From assembly GCF_009688965.1 (NCBI RefSeq), contig NZ_AP021875.1, positions 4,774,001 to 4,838,000 of the forward strand: 64,000 nt of DNA. The letters are read 5' to 3'. Shown in pieces: positions 45,117 through 53,441 of this stretch (position 1 is the stretch's first letter; the number at the start of each line of letters is the position of its first letter). Position numbers and translations under genes: made by a program. The notes under the pieces are model-generated. The model saw nothing but the letters and a program-made list of their open reading frames with translations, did not search any database and was not told where the DNA came from. The DNA is from Desulfosarcina widdelii. GTDB lineage: Bacteria > Desulfobacterota > Desulfobacteria > Desulfobacterales > Desulfosarcinaceae.

Positions 45117-45785
45117 ATGACACCGGCGACGATTCTAGTGGTGGAAGATGAAGGTATTGTGGCGCAGGAGATCAAAAGCCGTCTGGAAAAATCCGGGTAT
45201 ACCGTATGCGCCGTCGCCCATGACGGGAAATCCGCCATCGCCCATGCCGGCGAGAAGAAGCCGGATCTGGTTCTCATGGACATCCGGCTCAAAGGGGAAA
45301 TGGACGGCATTGAAGCAGCGGGAATCATCGGCGAGCGCTTCGGCATCCCCGTGGTCTACCTCACCGCCTACACGGACCCGGATACCCTGGAGCGGGCCAA
45401 GGTCAAGGATCCTTTCGGATACGTCGTCAAACCCTTCGAGACCCGCAGCCTGATCGTTTCCATCGAGATCGCCCTGCACCGCCACCGCAGCGAAGCTGAG
45501 CGCATTTACCGGGAAAAGCTCCAGGCCGTACTGGAAACCGCGGGGGCGATCTGCCATGAGATGAACCAGCCCATGATGGCCATCTCCGGCCACACGGAAC
45601 TGCTCATGGATACCCTTGACCCTGGTGACCCTATCTACCTGAAAATCGAGAAGATCAAATCCCAGGTGGAGCGCATGAGCGCCATCACCCAGAAACTCAT
45701 GGGCATCACCCGGTACGAAACCAAGGACTATGTCCAGGGCGAGCGTATCGTGGATATTGAAAAGTCGTCGTTTACTTTTGACTAA
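45117..45785 (+). CDS. Response regulator with receiver plus DHp-like domain
   Basis: A 222-residue protein. The receiver (residues 1-120) has Asp55 in VLMDIRLKG and the conserved Lys in VVKPFE. The C-terminal 90 residues resemble a HisKA/DHp helical hairpin with the H-box-like ICHEMNQPMMAISGH (His147), but no HATPase_c domain follows; the protein ends after KSSFTFD. So it has a potential phospho-acceptor histidine with no catalytic partner in the same chain. The product is complete, with a stop TAA at 45783-45785. It overlaps the convergent small membrane protein gene by four bases. Confidence 0.88.
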   Translation: MTPATILVVEDEGIVAQEIKSRLEKSGYTVCAVAHDGKSAIAHAGEKKPDLVLMDIRLKGEMDGIEAAGIIGERFGIPVVYLTAYTDPDTLERAKVKDPFGYVVKPFETRSLIVSIEIALHRHRSEAERIYREKLQAVLETAGAICHEMNQPMMAISGHTELLMDTLDPGDPIYLKIEKIKSQVERMSAITQKLMGITRYETKDYVQGERIVDIEKSSFTFD

Positions 45786-46264
45786 TTGCCGTTGCGGCTT
45801 TTACGGGAACGTTCGTTCTGACGGTTGGCGGTCCGCAGCAGACGCAGCAGATGCCGATAATAATGGAAGCTGGCCAGAAAAAGGGCTCCGCCAATGGCTG
45901 TGTAGACAATGGCAAGCGCTGCCCTCGGAATCGGTGAGCGGCGCAGGGTGATGCCCAGGACGATCATGAAGGCGATGATCAGGTAGCTCTTCCAGGCCTG
46001 GAAGGCAAAGAAGCATCCTTTGTCGGACAACTGCCGCAGCCGTCGGATGTTTCTGCGGGCAATGCCGCTGAATCCCCATTGCAGGGCCGCAACAGCCACA
46101 ACCAGTCCCACCAGTTCCAATTCGATACCCAGGACAAGGCCTTCGGTACTGAGCCAGTTCATCGCGGCGAAGCACATCGAAAGGCCGACGACACTCCACA
46201 ACACGCCGCAGGCGGCAAACAGCCAGCACTTGGGGACATCCGGTTTCAGGCGCGCCAGGATCAT
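45782..46264 (-). CDS. Small multi-pass membrane protein
   Basis: A 160-residue protein with about four hydrophobic helices (around residues 12-35, 40-60, 92-112 and 118-138) and a basic C-terminus (ANRQNERSRKSRNGN). I do not recognise the family. I used the ATG at 46264, which overlaps the stop of the RmlD-like gene by four bases (ATGA); a longer frame to 46435 lies inside that gene. It is the last gene of a five-gene minus-strand operon. Confidence 0.65.
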   Translation of the reverse strand: MILARLKPDVPKCWLFAACGVLWSVVGLSMCFAAMNWLSTEGLVLGIELELVGLVVAVAALQWGFSGIARRNIRRLRQLSDKGCFFAFQAWKSYLIIAFMIVLGITLRRSPIPRAALAIVYTAIGGALFLASFHYYRHLLRLLRTANRQNERSRKSRNGN

Positions 46265-47172
46265 GGCTGCCCCTTTCGAAAGGTGTTTACCATCCGCTCC
46301 AAAGTAAGATCCAGGTCCGCCGGATCGTATCCCAGGCGGTACGCCCGCTGGCTGTTCAGGGAAACATCCGGCGAGCGGGGTGCCGCCGCTGCCACTTCCC
46401 TGATTGAAACAGGGCGAATGTTGGCGTCCTTGCATTCCATAATCACCGCCAGGCGCCGTCCCATCTCGTAGCGGGAAATCCGGCGTCGGCCCCCCAGATT
46501 CAGGATCCCTGAGGTTTTCCCCATCACGGTGAGAATTCCGGCCGCTGCGCTTTGTCCATCCACCGGCGTCCGAAATTCATCCGCGAAAAGATTCATGGAA
46601 GTCCCCGTCTCAATGGCCTTGAGCATTTCAAAACTGAAGTTGCCTCGAAAACCGCCGGACAGGCCGATCATCAAGGGCAGCCTGCAGATCAACGCCTTGG
46701 GCCAGCAGGCCATCACGCGCTGTTCCGCTTCGACTTTCTGACGGCCGTAGGCGGCTATAGGCGTGGTTGCATCGTCTTCGGCGTATGGCGGACGGGTGCC
46801 GTCGAACACCAGGTCCGTGGAGGTGAACACAAAGGGAATCTTCCATCTTGCGCATTGGCCGGCCAGGCTTTCCGTTGCCGTGACATTGATCCGCCGGGCT
46901 TCGTCGATGTGGCGTTCACAGAAGGCGGGGTCGCTTGCCGCAGCGGCGTGGATTACGGCCTGAGGGCGAATGCGATCGAAAAGAGTGGCCATAACATCGC
47001 TGTCGGTCAAATCGCCCGTTACAGGGGTTGCGTCGTAAACAGTCACCCGATGTCGGCAGCCGACGCCGTAGACAGACCATTCGGAAGCGGCCAGACGGCA
47101 GAGGTGCCATCCGAGAAAGCCGCTGGCACCGGTGATCAGCAGTCGACGGGGATGATTACCTGCAGACGACAT
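46261..47172 (-). CDS. RmlD-like NAD(P)-dependent reductase (SDR)
   Basis: A 303-residue extended SDR. A glycine-rich motif TGASGFLGWHL is at the N-terminus. The active-site TSTDLVFDG and the YGRQKVEAE (YxxxK) catalytic region follow. The sequence is closest in pattern to dTDP-4-dehydrorhamnose reductases (RmlD substrate-binding family). No other rhamnose genes are nearby, so the substrate is uncertain. The ATG at 47172 is used; an upstream GTG at 47184 is also in frame. It overlaps the TPR lipoprotein gene (ends 47156). Confidence 0.82.
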   Translation of the reverse strand: MSSAGNHPRRLLITGASGFLGWHLCRLAASEWSVYGVGCRHRVTVYDATPVTGDLTDSDVMATLFDRIRPQAVIHAAAASDPAFCERHIDEARRINVTATESLAGQCARWKIPFVFTSTDLVFDGTRPPYAEDDATTPIAAYGRQKVEAEQRVMACWPKALICRLPLMIGLSGGFRGNFSFEMLKAIETGTSMNLFADEFRTPVDGQSAAAGILTVMGKTSGILNLGGRRRISRYEMGRRLAVIMECKDANIRPVSIREVAAAAPRSPDVSLNSQRAYRLGYDPADLDLTLERMVNTFRKGQP

Positions 47173-48103
47173 CGACCGCTTCACCCGCCAGCCACTGGTT
47201 GATGTAATGAACGGTTATCCGGGTGTCGCTTCCAGCTTGTCCGGCCAGGGATTCCAGACGATCCAGATTGTCCAGCACGATTTTGCGATTGCCCATCAGG
47301 GCGTAAATTTTCAGGCTGCGCTCAAGGCAGTCCAGGGCGCTCTCATTTTGGCCTGATCGCTCGTAAATATCAGCCATGGCCAAAAGGTCCGCGGCCATGC
47401 CACGGGAAAAGCCAGCCCCCCGATCCAGATCCAGGGCCTGTTGAAACAGGGCCATGGCCTTCTCGTCGTCACCGGAGCGCATCAACACCCTCGCCCGGGT
47501 AAAGCGAATCGTGGCCGCGGCCGGGGACTCTGCTTCGGCAGCGCTGGAATCGGCCTGGTCCAGCAGGGTCAACGCATCGTCATAGCGCATTTCCTTCATT
47601 GCCAGCACGGCCCGATGGTTGAAAAGCATGGTCGAGACTGAACCGCTTAGCGTGGAAATCAACTGCGCTTCGTCCAAAAGCGTCTCGGCCCCGGACAGGT
47701 CATCCGAATCGATGAGCAACGCGGCTTTGCCGGACAAGGCCCGGGCCGTTACCGTCTGGTCGTCGCAGCGCCTGGCAGCGGCAATGGCGGCATCGTAAAA
47801 CAAAAGTGCATTTTCCCGGTTGTCTGCCAGTCGATGTAGATGGGCCAGGCCGATGAGGCTGCGGGCCACGCCTTGCGACTGGTCGTGAAGGCTGAAATGT
47901 TCGTAGGCCGTCTGAAAATGTTCCAGGGCTTTGCGGCTGCAGCCCCGATGATACCAGTACATCCCCAACTTCAATTCTCGATCTCCCTGACCGGAGCGGT
48001 CGACGGAAGTTGTTGTTTTAGTTGTGGCGGCGCAGGCCCAAATGCCCGTTGCGGCCAGCAGCAAGATTACTACAAGGATTTTTCTCATTGTTTGTTTTCC
48101 CAT
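47156..48103 (-). CDS. TPR-repeat lipoprotein
   Basis: A 315-residue protein. The N-terminal signal (RKILVVILLLAATGIWAC) ends in a plausible lipobox. Several TPR-type helical repeats follow, for example LGMYWYHRGCSRKALEHFQTA, ALLFYDAAIAAARRCDD, and ADIYERSGQNESALDCLERS. The repeats suggest a protein-binding scaffold in the periplasm. It overlaps the RmlD-like gene by 17 bases and follows the DUF218 gene by 25 bases. The function is unknown. Confidence 0.72.
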   Translation of the reverse strand: MGKQTMRKILVVILLLAATGIWACAATTKTTTSVDRSGQGDRELKLGMYWYHRGCSRKALEHFQTAYEHFSLHDQSQGVARSLIGLAHLHRLADNRENALLFYDAAIAAARRCDDQTVTARALSGKAALLIDSDDLSGAETLLDEAQLISTLSGSVSTMLFNHRAVLAMKEMRYDDALTLLDQADSSAAEAESPAAATIRFTRARVLMRSGDDEKAMALFQQALDLDRGAGFSRGMAADLLAMADIYERSGQNESALDCLERSLKIYALMGNRKIVLDNLDRLESLAGQAGSDTRITVHYINQWLAGEAVDVVCR

Positions 48104-48128
48104 GAAATACCGGTTCCCTGAGATTGCG

Positions 48129-48893
48129 CTACAATTCGATTAACCGATAGTACAGCATTCCCCAATATTCGTGAAGTGCCATGGCGGAGGTATGCAGGGC
48201 CCCCGCATTGGGCAGCAGGTGCCGCGGGCCGTAGTAAGCGCCTTGCGCTCCCAAAAAATTGGCGGGAAACGGCGTGACCGGCAACTCGGAGGCCTCGAAG
48301 GCCATGCAGGCGCGTTTCAGGTGCGAGGCCGCGGTGAGTAAAATGGGTTTCGAAAATCCGCGCCGGCGGCAAATGGCGGCACTCAGGCGTGCGTTCTGGG
48401 CCGTATCCCGGGCCTTGTCTTCGATGATAATATGATTGTACGGCACGCCCAGATCCACCAGAAATCGTCGGACAATCGTGGCTTCGGCAGTCGAGTTATC
48501 TTCGTAAACCTTGCCGCCGGTGACGATAATGGGTAGTCGCAGCCGCCGGTAAAGCCTTACGGCGGTTACGATCCGGCCCATCATCGCCTGCGTTGGCGCC
48601 CCATTTCCGCTGAGATCCGGAACTTCTCCGATCACACCTCCGCCCAAGAGGATGATGACGTCGCCCGATGGGTGTTCGGGGAAAGAGAATTCCGACTCCA
48701 GTCCCTGCATCAGCCCGTTGGCTACCGGCGCAGTGGAAAGAGCCCAAAGAGCCAGGCCGATCAGAACATTGACCATGCCGATGCGCCAGCGTCGGCTGCG
48801 AATCAGCAGCAGGCCGATAATAATGATTGGTATGATGAAAATCCCCGGGGGAAGCAGGAAAGGCGCAACGATTTTTTTAACGGCGAACATCAT
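48129..48893 (-). CDS. DUF218/ElyC-like envelope protein
   Basis: A 254-residue protein with two N-terminal TM helices (around residues 6-28 and 35-55) and a C-terminal DUF218 (YdcF/SanA/ElyC-like) domain. VIILLGGGV, PIIVTGGKVYEDN and ILLTAASHLKRACMAFE mark the conserved core. ElyC-type proteins affect peptidoglycan or envelope homeostasis. I used the ATG at 48893 with GGGAG before it; a TTG at 48905 overlapping the amidohydrolase stop is less likely. Confidence 0.82.
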   Translation of the reverse strand: MMFAVKKIVAPFLLPPGIFIIPIIIIGLLLIRSRRWRIGMVNVLIGLALWALSTAPVANGLMQGLESEFSFPEHPSGDVIILLGGGVIGEVPDLSGNGAPTQAMMGRIVTAVRLYRRLRLPIIVTGGKVYEDNSTAEATIVRRFLVDLGVPYNHIIIEDKARDTAQNARLSAAICRRRGFSKPILLTAASHLKRACMAFEASELPVTPFPANFLGAQGAYYGPRHLLPNAGALHTSAMALHEYWGMLYYRLIEL

Positions 48894-48901
48894 CGCTCCC
48901 T

Positions 48902-50530
48902 TCAAGTGCGCAACACCCGTCCACAGCGGGTATTCTTTATGCAGGCGCCGTCGCTGACCACCTGACGTCCATTGATGAATACATGGCGGATGCCCTTCGG
49001 CCGGCCGGTTCCTTCAGGTGAAGTCGTGTCGTTGACGGTTTCCGGATCGAAAATGACCAGATCGGCAGCCTTTCCCGGAACAAGCGTACCCCGATCAACC
49101 AGCCCGAAGCGCCGGGCGCAGGCCCCGGTCATGCGAAAGACTGCATCCTCTATGGCAAAAAGCCTGCGTTCGCGGCAGCAGGTCCCCAGGATTTTAGGAA
49201 AGGTCCCCAATGCAGAGGGATTGGGAAGCCCTTGCCCCTTGATAATCGCATCGGTTTCGAAGAGACAGCAGGGATGTGCCAGTACCGCGTCCAGGACGGC
49301 TTCATTGCCGGGTTCTCCACTGTAAGCATGAAACAGCATGGTGGCCTTTCCTTCCGATGCGCGGCTCAAGTGGAGCAGGGCTTTGAACGGCGAAAGGTTC
49401 CATTGGCGTGCCACCTGATCCATGGTCATGCCGTTGAGGTGTTCCCATCCGGGGACGACGGCATCCAGGATCTGAAAATCGGGATAGGTAAAGCCCACCA
49501 GGCGGAAGCCGATTTCCAGTTCCAGCCGCAGGCGGGCCAGCAGCCAAGGATTTGAGAACCCGTGGGGAAGGGTTTTGAGAAACCAGGCGGGCAGCAGAAC
49601 ATCGATCAGGGTGTTCCCGGCGGTGAAAGGAAACGCGTCGATCATCACGTCTACACCTTCCGAACGGGCTTTGTCCACCATTTGCAAGGCTTGCCGGGCC
49701 GACGGCCAACTTTTTCTGCCGACGAAAATAAAGTGGGAAATCTGCAGCGTCGCCCCCGTTCGGCGGGCCACATCCAGCGTCTCCCGCAGGGCTTTCAGGT
49801 TGTGGGCTTCCCGGGTTGTAATCGGATAGACCGGAGATATCCGGCTGTAGGCTTTCATATGAACCGTGACCGGCTTCTGGGCTGCGGCGGCAGTCCTGCA
49901 GAAAGCGTCGATTTCTGCGTCCGGGGCATACATCCCCGGTTCGTAGCCCAACCCGAAGCTCAAACCGCAGGCTCCCTGATCGAGCGCATCCTCCAGGACC
50001 CGCTGGCAGCCCGTGAGTTCTTCGGCAGGCAGAGCGCCTTTTTTGTTTTCCGAAGCGGCCATGCGAATGGAGGCATGGCCGACCAATTGGGCCAGGTTTA
50101 CGATGGGTTCGTTTTGTGCCACAGCGTCCAGAAAGTCGCCGACCGTTTGCCAGGCAAAAGGAAATTCCCGGCCGGTGAAAAGAATCGCCTCTTTTTGCCG
50201 TTGGCCCATGTTCTGCTGTGTTGGCGCAGGGGCGGGAGAAAAGCCGCAGTTGCCTCCCACCACAGTCGTCACACCCTGCTCCACCAGGCAGGCAAGGATG
50301 GAGGATTGGTCGGGCAGGGCCAGTATCCAGTCGGCATGGGCGTGCATGTCGATGAATCCGGGGCACAGGACCTGGCCTTCGGCATCTACGACGGTGTCTG
50401 CCTCGGGCAGGTTTTCCCGTGGCGTAAAAATATCCCGGATGCGGTCGCCGTCGGCCATCAGATGCCCGGCGTAAGCGGGCTTGCCGGTTCCGTCGATGAT
50501 CGAAGCATTTTTCACCAGCAGCGTTGTCAT
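48902..50530 (-). CDS. N-acyl-D-amino-acid deacylase-like amidohydrolase
   Basis: A 542-residue amidohydrolase. The N-terminal metal motif is DMHAHAD (about residues 66-72), followed by the family signature GGNCGFSPAP near residue 98. A later TFPKILGTCCRER and the C-terminal barrel end with LVPGKAADLVIFDPETV. These match D-aminoacylases/dihydroorotase-like N-acyl-D-amino-acid deacylases. The enzyme likely removes an acyl group from an N-acyl-D-amino acid or a D-amino-containing fragment. GGAGA precedes the ATG. It is the first gene of a minus-strand operon with envelope-type partners. Confidence 0.85.
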   Translation of the reverse strand: MTTLLVKNASIIDGTGKPAYAGHLMADGDRIRDIFTPRENLPEADTVVDAEGQVLCPGFIDMHAHADWILALPDQSSILACLVEQGVTTVVGGNCGFSPAPAPTQQNMGQRQKEAILFTGREFPFAWQTVGDFLDAVAQNEPIVNLAQLVGHASIRMAASENKKGALPAEELTGCQRVLEDALDQGACGLSFGLGYEPGMYAPDAEIDAFCRTAAAAQKPVTVHMKAYSRISPVYPITTREAHNLKALRETLDVARRTGATLQISHFIFVGRKSWPSARQALQMVDKARSEGVDVMIDAFPFTAGNTLIDVLLPAWFLKTLPHGFSNPWLLARLRLELEIGFRLVGFTYPDFQILDAVVPGWEHLNGMTMDQVARQWNLSPFKALLHLSRASEGKATMLFHAYSGEPGNEAVLDAVLAHPCCLFETDAIIKGQGLPNPSALGTFPKILGTCCRERRLFAIEDAVFRMTGACARRFGLVDRGTLVPGKAADLVIFDPETVNDTTSPEGTGRPKGIRHVFINGRQVVSDGACIKNTRCGRVLRT

Positions 50531-50633
50531 TTTTGTCTCCCCGAGCCCTGTCGCGCGATTGCCATAGACACAGGGGTATTATACTGCATTTGAAAATACC
50601 CGGTCAAACAATGCTGGTAAAAGATTCAATGCG

Positions 50634-50663
50634 TTGACATCAGGCCTTGGCGTTTGGTATGAG
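50634..50663 (+). promoter_or_regulatory. Promoter for candidate small RNA
   Basis: TTGACA (50634-50639), an 18 bp spacer, and TATGAG (50658-50663). The predicted start is about 50670. It lies in the 392 bp region upstream of alaC, with no ORF of its own. Confidence 0.5.
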
Positions 50664-50669
50664 GAAACA

Positions 50670-50870
50670 AGTATTCGAGAACTGTCTGAACGAAAGGCAA
50701 TCACCGTGAACTGGCGTATGACCCTCGCCGCGGCGGCCGCAACGGACTCGGTCCCTTGACGGACGGCGCCAGCGAACCAATCGACTGAATCGCCGTACAT
50801 CATTGGGCCGGACCCGACGCCGGCCCCGTTTGCTCAACCCCCCGGGCCGGATGGCCTCAGGGGGTTTTTT
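50670..50870 (+). ncRNA. Candidate small RNA or alaC leader RNA
   Basis: A roughly 200-nt interval bounded by a sigma-70-like promoter and a rho-independent terminator (50838-50870), with no ORF I can support. It holds a perfect GC hairpin, GGGCCGG (50805-50811) / CCGGCCC (50820-50826). The alaC start is at 50923, so it could be an independent sRNA or a leader with premature termination. I did not match it to a known riboswitch, 6S RNA or tmRNA pattern by eye. A structure search would settle this. Confidence 0.4.
50838..50870 (+). terminator. Rho-independent terminator before alaC
   Basis: CCCCC (50838-50842) pairs with GGGGG (50860-50864) around an inner GGCC-GGAT-GGCC hairpin, followed by six T residues (50865-50870). 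It ends a transcript before alaC rather than after it, which supports a small RNA or attenuator. Confidence 0.7.
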
Positions 50871-50922
50871 ATTTCAGGACCGATGAAAAGGCTTTTTGTT
50901 AACCTGCGAGAAGGAGAAAACC

Positions 50923-52140
50923 ATGACGGACGAAAAGACGATCCGATTCGCCGAACGCATGTCCCAACTGCCCCCCTACCTGTTCGGCATGATCAACAAA
51001 ATGAAGATGGAGCGCCGCTGGAACGGGGAGGATGTCATCGACCTGGGCATGGGCAATCCGGTGGACCCGGCGCCGGAAACGGTCATCGAAAAGCTTTGTG
51101 ACGTGGCTCAGGATCCCAAGACCCATCGCTACCCCGTGGCCGGCGGCATGCGCAACCTGCGTCGGGAAATCGCCCTTTATTATCAGCGCAACTATCAGGT
51201 GGATCTGGATTCGGAGAACGAGGTCATCTGCACCATTGGATCCAAAGAGGGCATTTCTCACCTTTGCCTGGCCCTGGTGGGGCCGGGAGATACGGTGCTG
51301 GTGGCGGCGCCGGCCTTTCCCATTCACGTATACGCCGCCGTTATCGCCGGCGCCAGCGTGATCCGGGTACCCATCGCTTCGGAGGACGAATTCGTCGCGC
51401 GCATCACCACCATGTGCGAGTCGTTGACCCCGGGGCCCCGGCTGCTGATGCTCAACTATCCCCACAACCCGACGGGAACCCTGGCCTCCAGGGACTTTTT
51501 CGCACAGATCGTGGACCTGGCCAAACGCTACAATTTCATGGTGGTCAACGATTTCGCCTATGCCCGCATCACCTTCGACGGCTACACGGCACCCAGTTTT
51601 CTCGAAGTCCCCGGCGCCATCGATGTCGGGGTGGAGTTCGGCTCCTTTTCCAAATCCTACAACATGGCCGGCTGGCGGGTGGGCTATTGCGTTGGGAACC
51701 CGAAAATCATCGAGGGACTGGGCCGCATCAAGGGATATTATGACTACGGCATCTTTTCCCCTATCCAGATTGCCGGCATCGTGGCCATGCGCGACTGCGA
51801 GGAAGACATCGCCGCCCAGGCCCAGCTCTACCAGAGCAGGAGGGATGTCATGTGCGAGGGGTTGGAACGCATGGGCTGGCCGGTGGAAAAGCCCAAAGCC
51901 GGTATGTTCGTGTGGGTGAAGATTCCGGAACCCTGGTGCCAAATGGGGTCGCTGAAGTTCGCCGTCGAGATGATGGAGCGGGCCAATGTGGCCGTGACCC
52001 CCGGTGCGGGCTTCGGCGAAGAGGGCGACGGCTACCTGCGGCTGGCCTTGGTGGAGAACGAAAACCGCATCCGCCAGGGGCTCAAACAGATGCGGCGGGT
52101 GCTTTCCGAGATGGAACCGGAGGTGGCGGCCGGTCAGTAA
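50923..52140 (+). CDS. alaC: AlaC-type alanine/glutamate-pyruvate aminotransferase
   Basis: A 405-residue class I/II PLP aminotransferase. The N-terminal IDLGMGNPVDPAPETV, the AYA region VNDFAYARITFDGY, and the PLP-lysine motif FGSFSKSYNMAGWRVGY are all present. The overall sequence follows E. coli AlaC (YfdZ) closely, as I recall it (for example THRYPVAGGMRNLRREI and TIGSKEGISHL). It interconverts alanine and pyruvate with glutamate/2-oxoglutarate. The ATG at 50923 is preceded by AAGGAGA; a frame extension to 50896 was rejected. It is transcribed downstream of a possible regulatory RNA. Confidence 0.9.
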   Translation: MTDEKTIRFAERMSQLPPYLFGMINKMKMERRWNGEDVIDLGMGNPVDPAPETVIEKLCDVAQDPKTHRYPVAGGMRNLRREIALYYQRNYQVDLDSENEVICTIGSKEGISHLCLALVGPGDTVLVAAPAFPIHVYAAVIAGASVIRVPIASEDEFVARITTMCESLTPGPRLLMLNYPHNPTGTLASRDFFAQIVDLAKRYNFMVVNDFAYARITFDGYTAPSFLEVPGAIDVGVEFGSFSKSYNMAGWRVGYCVGNPKIIEGLGRIKGYYDYGIFSPIQIAGIVAMRDCEEDIAAQAQLYQSRRDVMCEGLERMGWPVEKPKAGMFVWVKIPEPWCQMGSLKFAVEMMERANVAVTPGAGFGEEGDGYLRLALVENENRIRQGLKQMRRVLSEMEPEVAAGQ

Positions 52141-52296
52141 TCGGTGTCGGTTTGGGTTGTCATTGGTGATAATAAGAATTTCTAATTATTACAGTTTTGT
52201 GTTGTTGACATGCGGATGTCTTATTCGTTATCCATAATTGCTCGCCAAAGATCCACCATTCCATCAGGTACCCACCATTCAACAAGGAGGCGTCCC

Positions 52297-53163
52297 ATGC
52301 AACGCAAAACCACCGTAATATCGATTCTTGCCCTTGCTATGATCTTTTTTCTTTTTCCGCTGAACGCAGTCGGCCAGGAAGATTGTAAGGCGGTCTATGG
52401 CCAGGGAGACACCACCCTGCGCCTGGCCACCGGCAGCCCCGGCGAACTGGGGCTGGTGGAAGTTCTGGCCCGGGCCTTCAACGAGAACCATTCGGTGCGG
52501 CTGTGCTGGAAAAAAGCGGGATCGGGAAAATCGCTCAAGCTGCTTCAAGCGAAAGCCGTCGATGTCATCATGGTGCATGCCCCGGCAGCAGAAAAACAGG
52601 CCGTTGCGGACGGCTGGGCCATCAAACGCAGCCTGCTGGGCTCCAACGAGTTTTACATCGTCGGCCCCACGGCCGATCCGGCCGGCATTGCCGGTGCGAA
52701 AACGGCGGCCGATGCGTACAAGCGCATCGCAGATGCCCGATCGACCTTTTTCTCGCGGGGCGACAATTCCGGTACCCACAAAAAGGAGATGTTCATCTGG
52801 AAAACGGCCGGCATCCAACCGGCGGGTGACTGGTATCAAATCACCAAGACCTTCATGATGGCCACCTTGAAAATGGCCGATAAATCCAAGGGCTATTTCA
52901 TGACGGACAGCAGCACCTGGGTGGCCGCCAAAAAGGAACTGGGCAACCTCAAGATTCTCTTCCGCGGCGATCCGGTGCTGATCAATACCTACCATGCCCT
53001 GTGCCAACCGGATGGTGCCACACCGGCCCAGCCCATGGCGGCCGCGTTTGTCGACTTCCTTGTATCTGATGAGGGGCAGCAGATCGTCCGCATGTACGGC
53101 GTGGACCGATACGGCGAGGGGCTTTACAACGATGCCGCCTACGCCAAGCAGTACGAGCACTGA
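52297..53163 (+). CDS. TupA-like tungstate/oxyanion binding protein
   Basis: A 288-residue periplasmic binding protein with a signal peptide (about residues 1-26, ending VGQED) and a PBP2-type fold. TLRLATGSPGELGLVEVLARAF, VDVIMVHAPAAEKQAV, FYIVGPTADPAG, and FSRGDNSGTHKKE match the TupA/tungstate ABC transporter binding-protein pattern. No permease or ATPase gene is adjacent, so it is an orphan or works with a transporter encoded elsewhere. Tungstate supply would suit formate dehydrogenases or aldehyde oxidoreductases. The ATG has AAGGAGG upstream. Confidence 0.82.
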   Translation: MQRKTTVISILALAMIFFLFPLNAVGQEDCKAVYGQGDTTLRLATGSPGELGLVEVLARAFNENHSVRLCWKKAGSGKSLKLLQAKAVDVIMVHAPAAEKQAVADGWAIKRSLLGSNEFYIVGPTADPAGIAGAKTAADAYKRIADARSTFFSRGDNSGTHKKEMFIWKTAGIQPAGDWYQITKTFMMATLKMADKSKGYFMTDSSTWVAAKKELGNLKILFRGDPVLINTYHALCQPDGATPAQPMAAAFVDFLVSDEGQQIVRMYGVDRYGEGLYNDAAYAKQYEH

Positions 53164-53189
53164 TGGTTGTGGGCGACTCGGTTCAAAAT

Positions 53190-53217
53190 AGCACATGTTC
53201 TATGTGTTGGGTTTTTT
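53190..53217 (+). terminator. Possible terminator after the tupA-like gene
   Basis: A 7 bp stem AGCACAT / ATGTGTT (one G-T wobble) with a 5-nt loop, then GG and a T run to 53217. Weak but well placed. Confidence 0.4.
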
Positions 53218-53280
53218 GACCAATTATGGGCAGGGTTCATGTCAGGATGGGATTGTCGACCTTGATATCAAAAAAGGGAA

Positions 53281-53422
53281 AATTTGATGAACTCGTAAAA
53301 AGTGACTGGCTCGTCATGCCGGACTCGATCCGGTATCCAGAACGTATTGATACAAATGGATTCCGGCCTTCGCCGGAATGACGCTATATTGGCAGTTTCG
53401 ATTTTTACGAGACTATCAAATT
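53281..53422. repeat. CGTAAAAAGT-family inverted-repeat element E
   Basis: A 142 bp element with 21 bp terminal inverted repeats (18 of 21 matching) that end in CTCGTAAAAA on both sides. Inside is a second inverted repeat pair, CGTCATGCCGG ... CCGGAATGACG. The latter resembles the CGTCATTCCGGC-type dispersed repeats that I recall from many deltaproteobacterial genomes. The ends resemble the CGTAAAAAGT ends of elements C and D. No ORF was seen. Confidence 0.7.
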
Positions 53423-53441
53423 TGCCCGCCTCAATGTCAAC

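Noticed and set aside
50634..50870. Calling the region 6S RNA or a known riboswitch
   Set aside because: I could not match conserved motifs or the central-bubble fold by eye; only a generic candidate RNA is supported.
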